Notes: a model not told the origin generated them from the sequence alone. A stretch of 8,167 nucleotides of DNA from Acidobacteriota bacterium (GCA_025353435.1 JANXQR010000782.1:1-8167), one strand, 5' to 3'. Counted from the stretch's first letter, positions 1 through 5,210 are shown. A program made the numbers and translations.

Positions 1-42
1 AACACTTTTCAGTGAAAAGTGAAGAGGGAAAAGTGAAAAGGG
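1..42. repeat. AG-rich repeat with short palindrome
   Basis: The first 42 bases contain a perfect 8-bp inverted repeat (CACTTTTC at 3-10, GAAAAGTG at 14-21, 3-nt loop) that runs into two near-identical 14-15-bp direct units, GAAAAGTGAAGAGGG (14-28) and AAAAGTGAAAAGGG (29-42). Arrays of GTGAAAAGTG-like units are common between genes in acidobacterial genomes (recalled, not checked). The repeat may continue left of the window. Confidence 0.55.
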
Positions 43-115
43 AACAGAGGACCCGGTTTAACCAGCAATCGCCCTGGCTGGTTGGCTGCAATTCGAGTTT
101 ATGAATGATGCTCAT
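1..115 (-). CDS. possible start of a small protein, cut by left edge
   Basis: On the minus strand an ATG at 115-113 follows a strong Shine-Dalgarno (GGAAGGAGA, complement of 121-129) with 6-nt spacing. The frame stays open to the left edge for 38 codons, beginning MSIIHKLELQPTSQGD. No domain is recognisable. The last 12-14 codons are read through the AG-rich repeat and give Ser/Leu/Phe-rich residues, which argues that the protein, if real, is short or that the reading is accidental. The start signal is much better than chance usually gives. A U-tract hairpin lies 43-67 nt upstream in the same orientation, so this could also be a leader peptide. The call depends on sequence left of the window. 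Confidence 0.28.
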   Translation of the reverse strand, partial: MSIIHKLELQPTSQGDCWLNRVLCSLFTFPSSLFTEKC

Positions 116-157
116 GGCTGTCTCCTTCCCGCAGTGCAAGATTGAGGCCCCAATAAA

Positions 158-190
158 AACGCCCGCCGGGTTGGCGGGCGTTCCTATTTA
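158..190. terminator. strong GC hairpin with U-tract, probably bidirectional
   Basis: CGCCCGCC (160-167) pairs perfectly with GGCGGGCG (173-180) around a GGGTT loop. AA/TT extends the stem to 158-182. On the plus strand it is followed by TTCCTATTT. On the minus strand it is followed by five T residues (complement of 155-159), the better tract. It could end a gene lying left of the window, or act as a terminator or attenuator in the leader of the possible minus-strand ORF starting at 115. Confidence 0.6.
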
Positions 191-390
191 TGACCTAATT
201 CAATGATAGCAAGTTCGAACAATTAATAATGGATTTTCAAATATTTCTATTTCGTTTGGAATGTGCTTGTTGCAACGATTTCCACAGGTTGGGCACTTGA
301 CAACTTTTCAGAGGACCGCAATCGAGGGTGCGGATTTTAATTCCGGAGATGGACGGGGAATGAATGGGTCGCAAACTTTTGGGGTGCCCG
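191..390. other. AT-rich spacer, no gene seen
   Basis: I see no convincing coding sequence here. The stretch 191-260 is clearly more AT-rich than its surroundings and holds a GTTCGAAC palindrome (214-221 region). A perfect TTGACA hexamer occurs at 297-302, but there is no acceptable -10 box 16-18 bases downstream. The better promoter for the following gene is at 391-419. Confidence 0.5.
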
Positions 391-419
391 TTGACTGACA
401 CCGGAAGCCCGGCTATTCT
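391..419 (+). promoter_or_regulatory. sigma70-type promoter of the 487-1602 gene
   Basis: TTGACT (391-396) and TATTCT (414-419) are separated by exactly 17 bases, each one or two bases from consensus. Transcription would start near 426, leaving a leader of about 60 nt before the ATG at 487. This argues against the in-frame upstream ATG at 364, which would lie before the promoter. Confidence 0.55.
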
Positions 420-486
420 CGCACCTGAGAACAACCTCCTGCTTGTCGAAGCTTGGACGCCGGTGGTGTTGCTCCGGAGGTTTCAA

Positions 487-1602
487 ATGGGTCTTCAGCG
501 CATTACGGGGCTGGTGGTCGCCGGTTCCCTTCTGTTTTCGCCTTCATTGATGTTCGCGGACTATACGTACCAGGAGACGACGCAGATCACGGGCGGCTCC
601 ATGGTGCAGATGATGAAGATGGTGGGGAGGTTCAGTTCGCAGGCCCGCAAGGCCGGGGACCCTGTAGTGTCGACTGTCTACATCAAGGGCAACCGGATGG
701 CTAAGGTTTCGGCGGACAATATCGAAATCATCGATTTGGACAAGGAGGCCATCACCCACATCGATACGGTGAAGCACACATACACGGTGATGACGTTCCA
801 GGAGATGCGGGACCAGATGGCAAAGGCGATGGAGGAGGCCAAGAAGCGGCCTGCGGCCGAGCCGGCGGCCCCGACGGAGAAGAAACCCGATGATGTGAAG
901 ATGAGCTTTGATGTGAAGGTGCGAAACACGGGTGTGGAGAAACAGGTGAGCGGGTTGTCGGCGCATGAAGCGATCATGACGATGACGATGAAAGCCACCG
1001 ACCAGACGACGCAGCAATCGGGGAATATGGCTGTGACGAACGACATGTGGCTTGTGCCGGAGATTCCGGGCTACGACCAGGTGCGGGAGTTCTACAAGCG
1101 CATGGGCGAGAAGATGGGATCGGTTATGGCAGGGACGGGCAGGGACATGAGTGCGATGCTGGCGCAGAACCCGGGCGCGACGGTGGCGATGGCGGACATG
1201 GCCAAGGAGATGGAAAAGATCAAGGGCGTGCCGGTGATGCAGATTATGCGGATGGGCATGTCGGCGGACGGGAAGCCGATTCCGGCAGCTTCAGAAGCGC
1301 CACTGCCGCCGGACAACTCGCCGGCGATGCCGAGTGGGGGTGACATTGCGAAGCAGAGCGTGGCGTCGGCGCTGACCAGCAAGCTGGGCGGGTTTGGCCT
1401 GGGCGGATTTGGGAAAAAGAAGAAGGAAGAGCCGCCGGCGCCTGATCCGAATGCGGCGCAAAACTCCGCGCAGGCGCAGGCGGCAGCGGCGATTTTGATG
1501 GAGACGCAGACGACTACGTCGAGCTTCTCTTCGGATGCTGTGGATGGGTCGCATTTCGAGGTGCCGGCGGGGTACAAGCTGGTGGAGAACAAGATGCGGT
1601 AG
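487..1602 (+). CDS. secreted DUF4412/LolA-like protein
   Basis: A 371-residue exported protein of unknown function. Residues 1-24 form a signal peptide (MGLQRITG, hydrophobic core, likely cleavage after SLMFA). The body (about 60-105) has the pattern IKGNRM...IIDLDKEAITHIDTVKHTYTVM, and the protein ends with FEVPAGYKLVE (358-367). Both resemble DUF4412/LolA-like families, in which a lipoprotein-sorting-type fold reads a stored or marker state; that assignment is from memory. Residues 119-135 are a Pro/Ala/Lys linker. Residues 200-260 are unusually methionine-rich. Residues 300-335 are a Gly-Phe/Lys then Ala/Gln low-complexity segment inserted before the C-terminal motif. The start at 487 is chosen because GGAGG (476-480) sits 6 nt upstream, the signal peptide begins there, and a promoter lies at 391-419. 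A terminator follows at once, so it is monocistronic. No ligand or partner can be named. Confidence 0.85.
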   Translation: MGLQRITGLVVAGSLLFSPSLMFADYTYQETTQITGGSMVQMMKMVGRFSSQARKAGDPVVSTVYIKGNRMAKVSADNIEIIDLDKEAITHIDTVKHTYTVMTFQEMRDQMAKAMEEAKKRPAAEPAAPTEKKPDDVKMSFDVKVRNTGVEKQVSGLSAHEAIMTMTMKATDQTTQQSGNMAVTNDMWLVPEIPGYDQVREFYKRMGEKMGSVMAGTGRDMSAMLAQNPGATVAMADMAKEMEKIKGVPVMQIMRMGMSADGKPIPAASEAPLPPDNSPAMPSGGDIAKQSVASALTSKLGGFGLGGFGKKKKEEPPAPDPNAAQNSAQAQAAAAILMETQTTTSSFSSDAVDGSHFEVPAGYKLVENKMR

Positions 1603-1647
1603 TGGGCGTTTGATCCAGACGTCGGATTTGAAGTTGAGTAACGAATG

Positions 1648-1684
1648 CCCTCGCCGGGTTCAACGGCGGGGGTTTTTGTTTTTT
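1648..1684 (+). terminator. rho-independent terminator of the 487-1602 gene
   Basis: CCCTCGCCG (1648-1656) pairs with CGGCGGGGG (1664-1672), a 9-bp stem with one T-G wobble and a 7-nt loop. It is followed by TTTTTGTTTTTT (1673-1684). It lies 46 bases after the stop codon. Confidence 0.88.
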
Positions 1685-1755
1685 GACTGTAGTAGTAATT
1701 GCCGAGTGGGTGGTGACACGCGCAGAACTCCGGACGTTAAGATTTACTATGTAGT

Positions 1756-1770
1756 CCTCAGTCCCTGAGG
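1756..1770 (+). promoter_or_regulatory. hairpin covering the Shine-Dalgarno of the 1778 gene
   Basis: CCTCAG (1756-1761) and CTGAGG (1765-1770) form a perfect 6-bp stem with a TCC loop. The GAGG at 1767-1770, at good spacing (7 nt) from the ATG at 1778, lies entirely in the 3' arm. If this forms in the mRNA, ribosome access would be reduced until it melts. The structure is seen directly; the regulatory role is inference. Confidence 0.4.
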
Positions 1771-1777
1771 CGTAGAG

Positions 1778-2377
1778 ATGAATCATTTCCGTTGGTTCCT
1801 TCTTCTGTTTGCCACTGTATGGGCTGTTGGCCAGACCTCTCAACTGAGTAAACTGCCCAATGGTCCCGAGGCGCTGGTCCGCAGTCTCTATCAGCAAGTG
1901 GTGGCTCGTCACCCGACCGGTCTCCCGCGTGGCGCGGATAGGAAGGTTTTCGCGCCATATCTCAGCATGGCGCTGCTCCACAGAATAGATCTCGCCGACG
2001 ACTGTGCACGCGATTGGGTTCGGCAGGATCAAGAACGCATGTTGGGGAAGGATCAAGTCCCTGAGAAGGCGCCCTTCGGCTGGGCGGAGTCTGGACTCTT
2101 CTCAGGTGCTTACGAACGAACCGAACCATTGACTTTCCAAATTGAGAGGACGGAATCAGAGGAGGATGGCTCCATTCGTGTCTATGTGAGTCTTAGCGGG
2201 GGGGCACCCAACGAGAAGTCTTGGATTTGGGAAGTTGCGGCACGCGTGGCGAGAGAAAACGGTGGCTACGCGATTGATGACGTCATCTATCTGAAAGATG
2301 AGGAACGAAATACTGAGGATCGATTGTCGGAGGTACTGGCGAACGGCTGCGATGGGACTCACTGGGTTGGACAATGA
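1778..2377 (+). CDS. small secreted DUF3828-like protein
   Basis: A 199-residue hypothetical protein with an N-terminal export signal (MNHFRWFLLLFATVWAVG, likely cleavage near residues 18-20). The mature part runs from ALVRSLYQQVVARHP (32-46) through a helical KVFAPYLSMALLHRI segment and a beta-rich centre (SIRVYVSLS, SWIWEVAARVARE). It ends with YAIDDVIYLKDEERNTEDRL and a cysteine in NGCDG (189-193). The layout, a short helix-rich start, an antiparallel sheet and a closing DD-V-YLK-LSE-L--GC motif, resembles DUF3828-type proteins. I recall many close relatives in Acidobacteria, often as several copies per genome. Two cysteines, 76 and 191, could pair after export. The start has GAGG 7 nt upstream, partly in a hairpin. 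The protein sits alone, with repeats downstream instead of a close terminator. Molecular function is unknown. Confidence 0.82.
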   Translation: MNHFRWFLLLFATVWAVGQTSQLSKLPNGPEALVRSLYQQVVARHPTGLPRGADRKVFAPYLSMALLHRIDLADDCARDWVRQDQERMLGKDQVPEKAPFGWAESGLFSGAYERTEPLTFQIERTESEEDGSIRVYVSLSGGAPNEKSWIWEVAARVARENGGYAIDDVIYLKDEERNTEDRLSEVLANGCDGTHWVGQ

Positions 2378-2410
2378 TCCCGGTTGGGTTGTGGACAATT
2401 CGGAAGTAAC

Positions 2411-2465
2411 TGCGAAAAGCAGGTCCCTCGGCTCCGCTGAAAAGCGCTTCGCTCGGGATGACACA
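2411..2465. repeat. interspersed intergenic repeat, unit 1
   Basis: Read on the minus strand this contains GTCATCCCGAGCGAAGCGC (complement of 2444-2462) followed by a GAGGGACCTGC tail. I associate this pattern with dispersed repeats in acidobacterial spacers. The halves CCCTCGGCTCCGCT (2424-2437 region) and AGCGCTTCGCTCGGG form an imperfect hairpin. It encodes nothing recognisable. Confidence 0.5.
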
Positions 2466-2486
2466 TCTGTTGGTGGGTAAGAAAAG

Positions 2487-2587
2487 GCAAAGGCAAAAAC
2501 AGCCGCGGATCCTTCGAATGCGTTCCGGAAGACAACTCCGGGATGGATGAGGTTCGTGGTATCCCAGGTTCCCAAGTGCGAGGGACC
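2487..2587. repeat. ~100-bp direct repeat, copy 1
   Basis: Begins GCAAAGGCAAAAACAGCCGC and ends CCCAAGTGCGAGGGACC. Copy 2 is at 2735-2834. Roughly 50 of the first 57 bases agree and the last 17 are identical, while the middle third has diverged. This copy carries GTGGTATCCCA (2556-2566) in the middle, a motif that recurs at 2658 and 3783. Confidence 0.75.
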
Positions 2588-2610
2588 CTTCGACAAGCTC
2601 AGGGCAGGCT
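2587..2610. repeat. dispersed CCTTCGACAAGCTCAGG-type repeat
   Basis: CCTTCGACAAGCTCAGGGC (from 2587) is a very widespread bacterial intergenic motif. Translated by chance it gives the well-known artefact peptides PELVEG and LSLSKG on the minus strand. It abuts the end of direct-repeat copy 1. Recognition is from memory of such artefacts; the motif itself is directly visible. Confidence 0.6.
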
Positions 2611-2659
2611 CTGGGGCACCCGGCTTTGACGGGGTGACAATGTACCGGTGAAGGTGTGT

Positions 2660-2709
2660 GGTATCCCACCCAAACGATAAGTACAAAGACGTCGTTTGGA
2701 TGGGGCACC
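2660..2709. repeat. 18-bp imperfect inverted repeat
   Basis: GGTATCCCACCCAAACGA (2660-2677) is the reverse complement of TCGTTTGGATGGGGCACC (2692-2709) at 15 of 18 positions, with a 14-nt loop. One of the three differences is a G-T wobble if read on plus, and two are wobbles if read on minus. That bias fits a structure folding on the minus-strand transcript. It lies between the two direct-repeat copies. Confidence 0.65.
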
Positions 2710-2734
2710 CTCGTTCGTGCTGAGGATGGTAAGT

Positions 2735-2834
2735 GCAAAAGCAAAAACAGCCGCAGATCCTTCGAATGCGCTCAGGATGACAACACCGGGTGGGTGGGGG
2801 TCGAGCGATCCCCGGTCCCCAAGTGCGAGGGACC
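2735..2834. repeat. ~100-bp direct repeat, copy 2
   Basis: Begins GCAAAAGCAAAAACAGCCGC and ends CCCAAGTGCGAGGGACC, matching copy 1 at 2487-2587. Read on minus it carries GTCATCCTGAGCGC (complement of 2768-2781), the core found in a related form at 2444-2462. No open reading frame here resembles a protein. Confidence 0.75.
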
Positions 2835-3032
2835 GGGGGCAACCTCGGCGTGTACTTTCTGAACTTTTGCGTTGACGGTGTCGCCTTGGTTACCGTCCTC
2901 GGCGGAGTTCTCGCCCTGATAGGCCGAGCCCTCGTGCCCGTTTCCGCTCCCGACAGGAGCGGATTTTTGTGGTTGTGCTTCAGGCGTTCGGCGGCCTTCG
3001 ATCGAGTTCGTGCAGCGGACACCCTGGGGATT
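2835..3032. other. spacer downstream of the 3033-3470 gene
   Basis: No convincing gene. The plus-strand readings are hydrophobic shadows. One minus-strand frame is open from about 3090 down to about 2765 and reads as hydrophilic Gly/Ser/Glu/Asn-rich residues (for example GENSAEDGNQGDTVNAK), but it has no start codon or ribosome site and finishes inside the repeat. The terminator at 2943-2968 is the one clear element. Confidence 0.4.
2943..2968 (+). terminator. isolated plus-strand terminator
   Basis: TCCGCTCC (2943-2950) and GGAGCGGA (2956-2963) form a perfect 8-bp stem with a CGACA loop, followed by TTTTT (2964-2968). In plus orientation the nearest upstream gene stop is at 2377, about 565 bases away across the repeats. 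On minus it lies 70 bases after the stop of the 3033-3470 gene but lacks a U-tract there. Confidence 0.7.
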
Positions 3033-3470
3033 TCAGGCTCCCGCGGTTGAAAATCTGGCGTTCGCAGCCTGCATGGCCAACATGGTGTCACAGAACAATT
3101 GCTTGCCCCGGCCACCCTCTGACTGCCGGGATCGACTCATGCGGATGGACTCCGCTGTGGCGAGCAGCCAGTTTTGTGGCGGAGTGAGCGTCGCGTACAC
3201 CCGGTCAAACTTCCCTTCGTCGATTGCGCGTTGCGAGCTTCGAAATAGGATCACGCGGGCGGGGCTGAAGCGGCGCACAAGATCGGCTGCTCGCTCCGTG
3301 ATTGCCCGATCGCCCTCGGAGATGAAGACCGCTGCGGCGCGCCTCTCGTTCTGGAGAGCTATGATCAGTGCGTCAAGTGAAGGCGATTGCTTTACGTCAT
3401 ACCCTGCACGTTGCAACACCAGTACCCGGTGACAATCGTCAACGCCGAAATGAATGGCTTTCGCGACCAT
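3033..3470 (-). CDS. degenerate receiver-like (pseudo-REC) protein
   Basis: A 145-residue, apparently cytoplasmic protein with no signal peptide. The alternation of strands and helices suits a receiver-type flavodoxin-like fold: IHFGVDD (6-12) with an acidic pair, helix HRVLVLQRAGY, AAAVFISEGD (46-54), ARVILFRSSQ (71-80), FDRVYATLTPP (88-98). In a true receiver the strand near residue 50 ends in the phosphorylated Asp. Here the local residues are Ser-Glu, so phosphorylation is unlikely. The C-terminal 30 residues are polar and probably disordered. I chose ATG 3470 because an AAGGGGGG stretch (complement of 3480-3487) lies 9 nt upstream and MVAKAIHFG begins the fold; an in-frame ATG at 3545 would add 25 residues. 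I recall similar stand-alone proteins in Acidobacteria. It is divergent from the 3865 gene. Role unknown, possibly protein-protein interaction. Confidence 0.72.
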   Translation of the reverse strand: MVAKAIHFGVDDCHRVLVLQRAGYDVKQSPSLDALIIALQNERRAAAVFISEGDRAITERAADLVRRFSPARVILFRSSQRAIDEGKFDRVYATLTPPQNWLLATAESIRMSRSRQSEGGRGKQLFCDTMLAMQAANARFSTAGA

Positions 3471-3531
3471 TAGTTTCAACCCCCCTTGCAAGCTGACTAC
3501 CTGGATCGTTACCCGAAATCGGGCGAGACGC

Positions 3532-3560
3532 TGTATACATTGCATTTCTCATTCCAAACT
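3532..3560 (-). promoter_or_regulatory. weak candidate promoter of the 3033-3470 gene
   Basis: On the minus strand TATACA (complement of 3532-3537) is a fair -10 box. A poor -35, TTTGGA, lies 15 bases upstream. Initiation near 3525 would give a leader of about 55 nt to the ATG at 3470 and would exclude the alternative ATG at 3545. Confidence 0.25.
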
Positions 3561-3658
3561 TAAACAGAGATACACGTTTCCAGCGCCATGCCATTCACGG
3601 GCCTTGACTTACCAAGTGCGCTCAACAGATTTGGAATGGAAAGTGGTAGGACACGATG

Positions 3659-3684
3659 AGGTAATTTCTACCTTTGTGAAATTA
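3659..3684. promoter_or_regulatory. overlapping inverted repeats, possible operator
   Basis: TAATTTC (3662-3668) and GAAATTA (3678-3684) are perfect inverted 7-mers separated by 9 bases. A second palindrome, AGGTA-ATTTC-TACCT (3659-3673), overlaps it. Both sit in the AT-richer centre of the 394-bp divergent spacer between the 3033-3470 and 3865-4248 genes. The symmetry is visible; the binding role is a guess. The rest of 3471-3864 shows no gene. Confidence 0.3.
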
Positions 3685-3778
3685 AACAGACTTATAACCG
3701 GGTAGAAAAGTGCAATAAGCAAACATTCGAATCTTTAGCATTGCGAGACTCGCAGGGCAACGGTGGGCTCGGGGACAG

Positions 3779-3796
3779 CTTCGTGGTATCCCACCC
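3779..3796. repeat. fragment of the 2.5-2.8 kb repeat family
   Basis: CTTCGTGGTATCCCACCC (3779-3796) shares TTCGTGGTATCCCA with 2553-2566 and GTGGTATCCCACCC with 2658-2671. It is an isolated piece of the same dispersed repeat in the upstream region of the 3865 gene. Confidence 0.5.
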
Positions 3797-3864
3797 GGCT
3801 CATTCACGGTCGGCGGCGGGGAACTCACTCCATACCGAAGTTAGCCTAGGAATATACTCAACGC

Positions 3865-4248
3865 ATGCGCAGGCTCGTTGTAACCCTTCTCCTGTTTTCA
3901 CTATCTATCGCCGCTCCCCGCACGGCGGCTCCCCAGAGTCCAACAGCGCCCTCAGAGATCTCGGCGGACCTGGGCCCGTGCAGTGCGTTGATTACGGTTA
4001 CCGGCGCAGACTCCAAGCCAATCTACGGCGCCAAAATTACTGCTCGCGTGAAGTACGGCGCGATGGGTGTGAAGAAACTCGATCTTGAGGCGTTCACCGG
4101 CCCTGATGGCATATTGAAGATCACGCGTCTGCCTGCGTCGCTCAAGAAGCCGATGGTGATTCACGTCGAGAAGGATGACAAGGGGGACCAGGTCGAGTTC
4201 AAGCCCACCGAGCGCTGCCAAGCGACGTTCGACATTCAATTGCGGTAG
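3865..4248 (+). CDS. small secreted beta-rich protein, unknown role
   Basis: A 127-residue hypothetical protein. Residues 1-23 are a signal peptide (MRRLVVTLLLFSLSIAA), followed by a Pro/Ser/Ala linker. The mature domain (about 34-127) alternates short strands: SALITVTGADSKPIYGAKI, MGVKKLDLEAFTGPDGILKI, PMVIHVEKDDKGDQVEF and ATFDIQL. The arrangement 'K-P-I-Y-G-A...T-G-P-D-G...I' resembles the carboxypeptidase-regulatory/transthyretin-like Ig folds. Cys39 (DLGPC) and Cys118 (ERC) could form a disulphide joining the first and last strands. Close relatives seem to be confined to Acidobacteria (recollection). Shine-Dalgarno is weak: AGGA at 3848-3851, 13 bases upstream, and a TATACT box (3853-3858) so close to the ATG that a nearly leaderless mRNA is possible. 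It faces the isomerase gene convergently, with 41 bases between stops. Confidence 0.8.
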   Translation: MRRLVVTLLLFSLSIAAPRTAAPQSPTAPSEISADLGPCSALITVTGADSKPIYGAKITARVKYGAMGVKKLDLEAFTGPDGILKITRLPASLKKPMVIHVEKDDKGDQVEFKPTERCQATFDIQLR

Positions 4249-4289
4249 GTGGAGTTCCGATTGGGAATACACAAACGGCGGCGACTATT

Positions 4290-5210
4290 TCAAACGCGCG
4301 ACAGGAACTGATAGGCCTGGCGGACGGGGGCCAACTCATCGCCGATCGCTGTGCCGTCCTGCTCGATGAAGATTTCCTGGACGCCCGCTTTTTTCAGCGC
4401 GCCGAGCAGTTTTTTCCAATCCGTAGGTCCCTGGCCGAACTCTGCGTACTTGGGAAAATTGCCGGTGATGGTGGGTGTGAATCCGGTGGCCCATTCCTTG
4501 ACGTGGGCGAGCTTGAATCGATGCGGGTACTTTTCGAGATATGGATAGGGATTGCCACCACCGGCGATGAAGTTGCCGACGTCGAATTCATTGTCGACCA
4601 CGGCGGGATCGAGGAGGCGCAGCAGTTCATCGAACGCCACGACGTCGCCGTACTTCTGGGCTTCAATGTTGTGGTTGTGATAGGCAAAGCGCATTCCGGC
4701 ATCACGCACGCGCGCGCCGATGGTGTTGAATCGGTCGGCGCTCCATCGCCAATCTTCAAGCTCGATGTGGTCGAACGGATTACCCGAGCCGGCCTTGGGG
4801 GCACCCCCGGTGGTGGGTTTGATGGAGGGCACGGCGGCAATCATCCAGGGCATGCCGACTTCACGACAGAAGTCGATGGTGCGGCGAACTTCGTCATCCG
4901 ACATGGAGGCCAACAGGCAATGCGCGCCGCTTGCGGTGAGGCCGGCGTTGGAGAGGCTGGTGCGCACTTCTTTTGCGGTGCGGTTATAGAAGCCCGCGAA
5001 TTCAACGCGCTTTATGCCCACCGAGGCGACCTTGGCGAGCGTGCCGTCGAAGTCCTTGGCCATCAGTTCGCGAAGAACCCAAAGCTGGACGCCAAATTTT
5101 TCCGGGGTATAGGCCGCAGCCCTGGAGACGGGAGACGATGCCATGGCGAGCGCTGCCACAGAGCCGGTTGCGAGGAACTTGCGTCGCGAGATCAACTTTC
5201 TACCCCTCAT
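4290..5210 (-). CDS. Tat-exported sugar phosphate isomerase/epimerase
   Basis: A 306-residue TIM-barrel protein of the AP endonuclease 2/xylose isomerase-like superfamily. Residues 8-13 (SRRKFL) are a twin-arginine export motif followed by a hydrophobic stretch and AAA, so the folded enzyme is probably moved to the periplasm by Tat. Candidate divalent-metal ligands at expected places are Glu70 (VEFAGF), His178/His180 (AYHNHN), Glu208/Asp210 (NEFDVGN), His236 (LAHVKEW) and Glu283 (FIEQDG). FGVQLWVLRELM (39-50) is the typical first strand. Length is normal for exported members. Substrate cannot be read from sequence: this superfamily includes sugar and inositol isomerases, epimerases and dehydratases. 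The start at 5210 puts the Tat motif near the N-terminus and has a GGGGGTGG purine-rich run 5 nt upstream. It is divergent from the SDR gene, convergent with the 3865 gene. Confidence 0.9.
   Translation of the reverse strand: MRGRKLISRRKFLATGSVAALAMASSPVSRAAAYTPEKFGVQLWVLRELMAKDFDGTLAKVASVGIKRVEFAGFYNRTAKEVRTSLSNAGLTASGAHCLLASMSDDEVRRTIDFCREVGMPWMIAAVPSIKPTTGGAPKAGSGNPFDHIELEDWRWSADRFNTIGARVRDAGMRFAYHNHNIEAQKYGDVVAFDELLRLLDPAVVDNEFDVGNFIAGGGNPYPYLEKYPHRFKLAHVKEWATGFTPTITGNFPKYAEFGQGPTDWKKLLGALKKAGVQEIFIEQDGTAIGDELAPVRQAYQFLSRV

Noticed and set aside
51..190. tRNA or other structured RNA gene
   Set aside because: No cloverleaf, TTCGA arm in the right context or CCA end; only the terminator-like hairpin is supported.
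297..325. Promoter from the perfect TTGACA at 297-302
   Set aside because: Bases 16-18 downstream (AATCGA region) do not resemble a -10 box; the pair at 391-419 is better.
1514..2056. 180-codon minus-strand frame
   Set aside because: Runs through the terminator at 1648-1684 and overlaps two supported plus-strand genes; composition is not protein-like.
2411..2834. CRISPR array
   Set aside because: Only two copies of the ~100-bp unit, unequal spacing and internal divergence; no regular 28-37-bp repeats with unique spacers and no cas genes.
2156..3115. 319-codon minus-strand frame through the repeat spacer
   Set aside because: It is made of translated intergenic repeats, including the LSLSKG artefact peptide, and overlaps the ends of genes on both sides.
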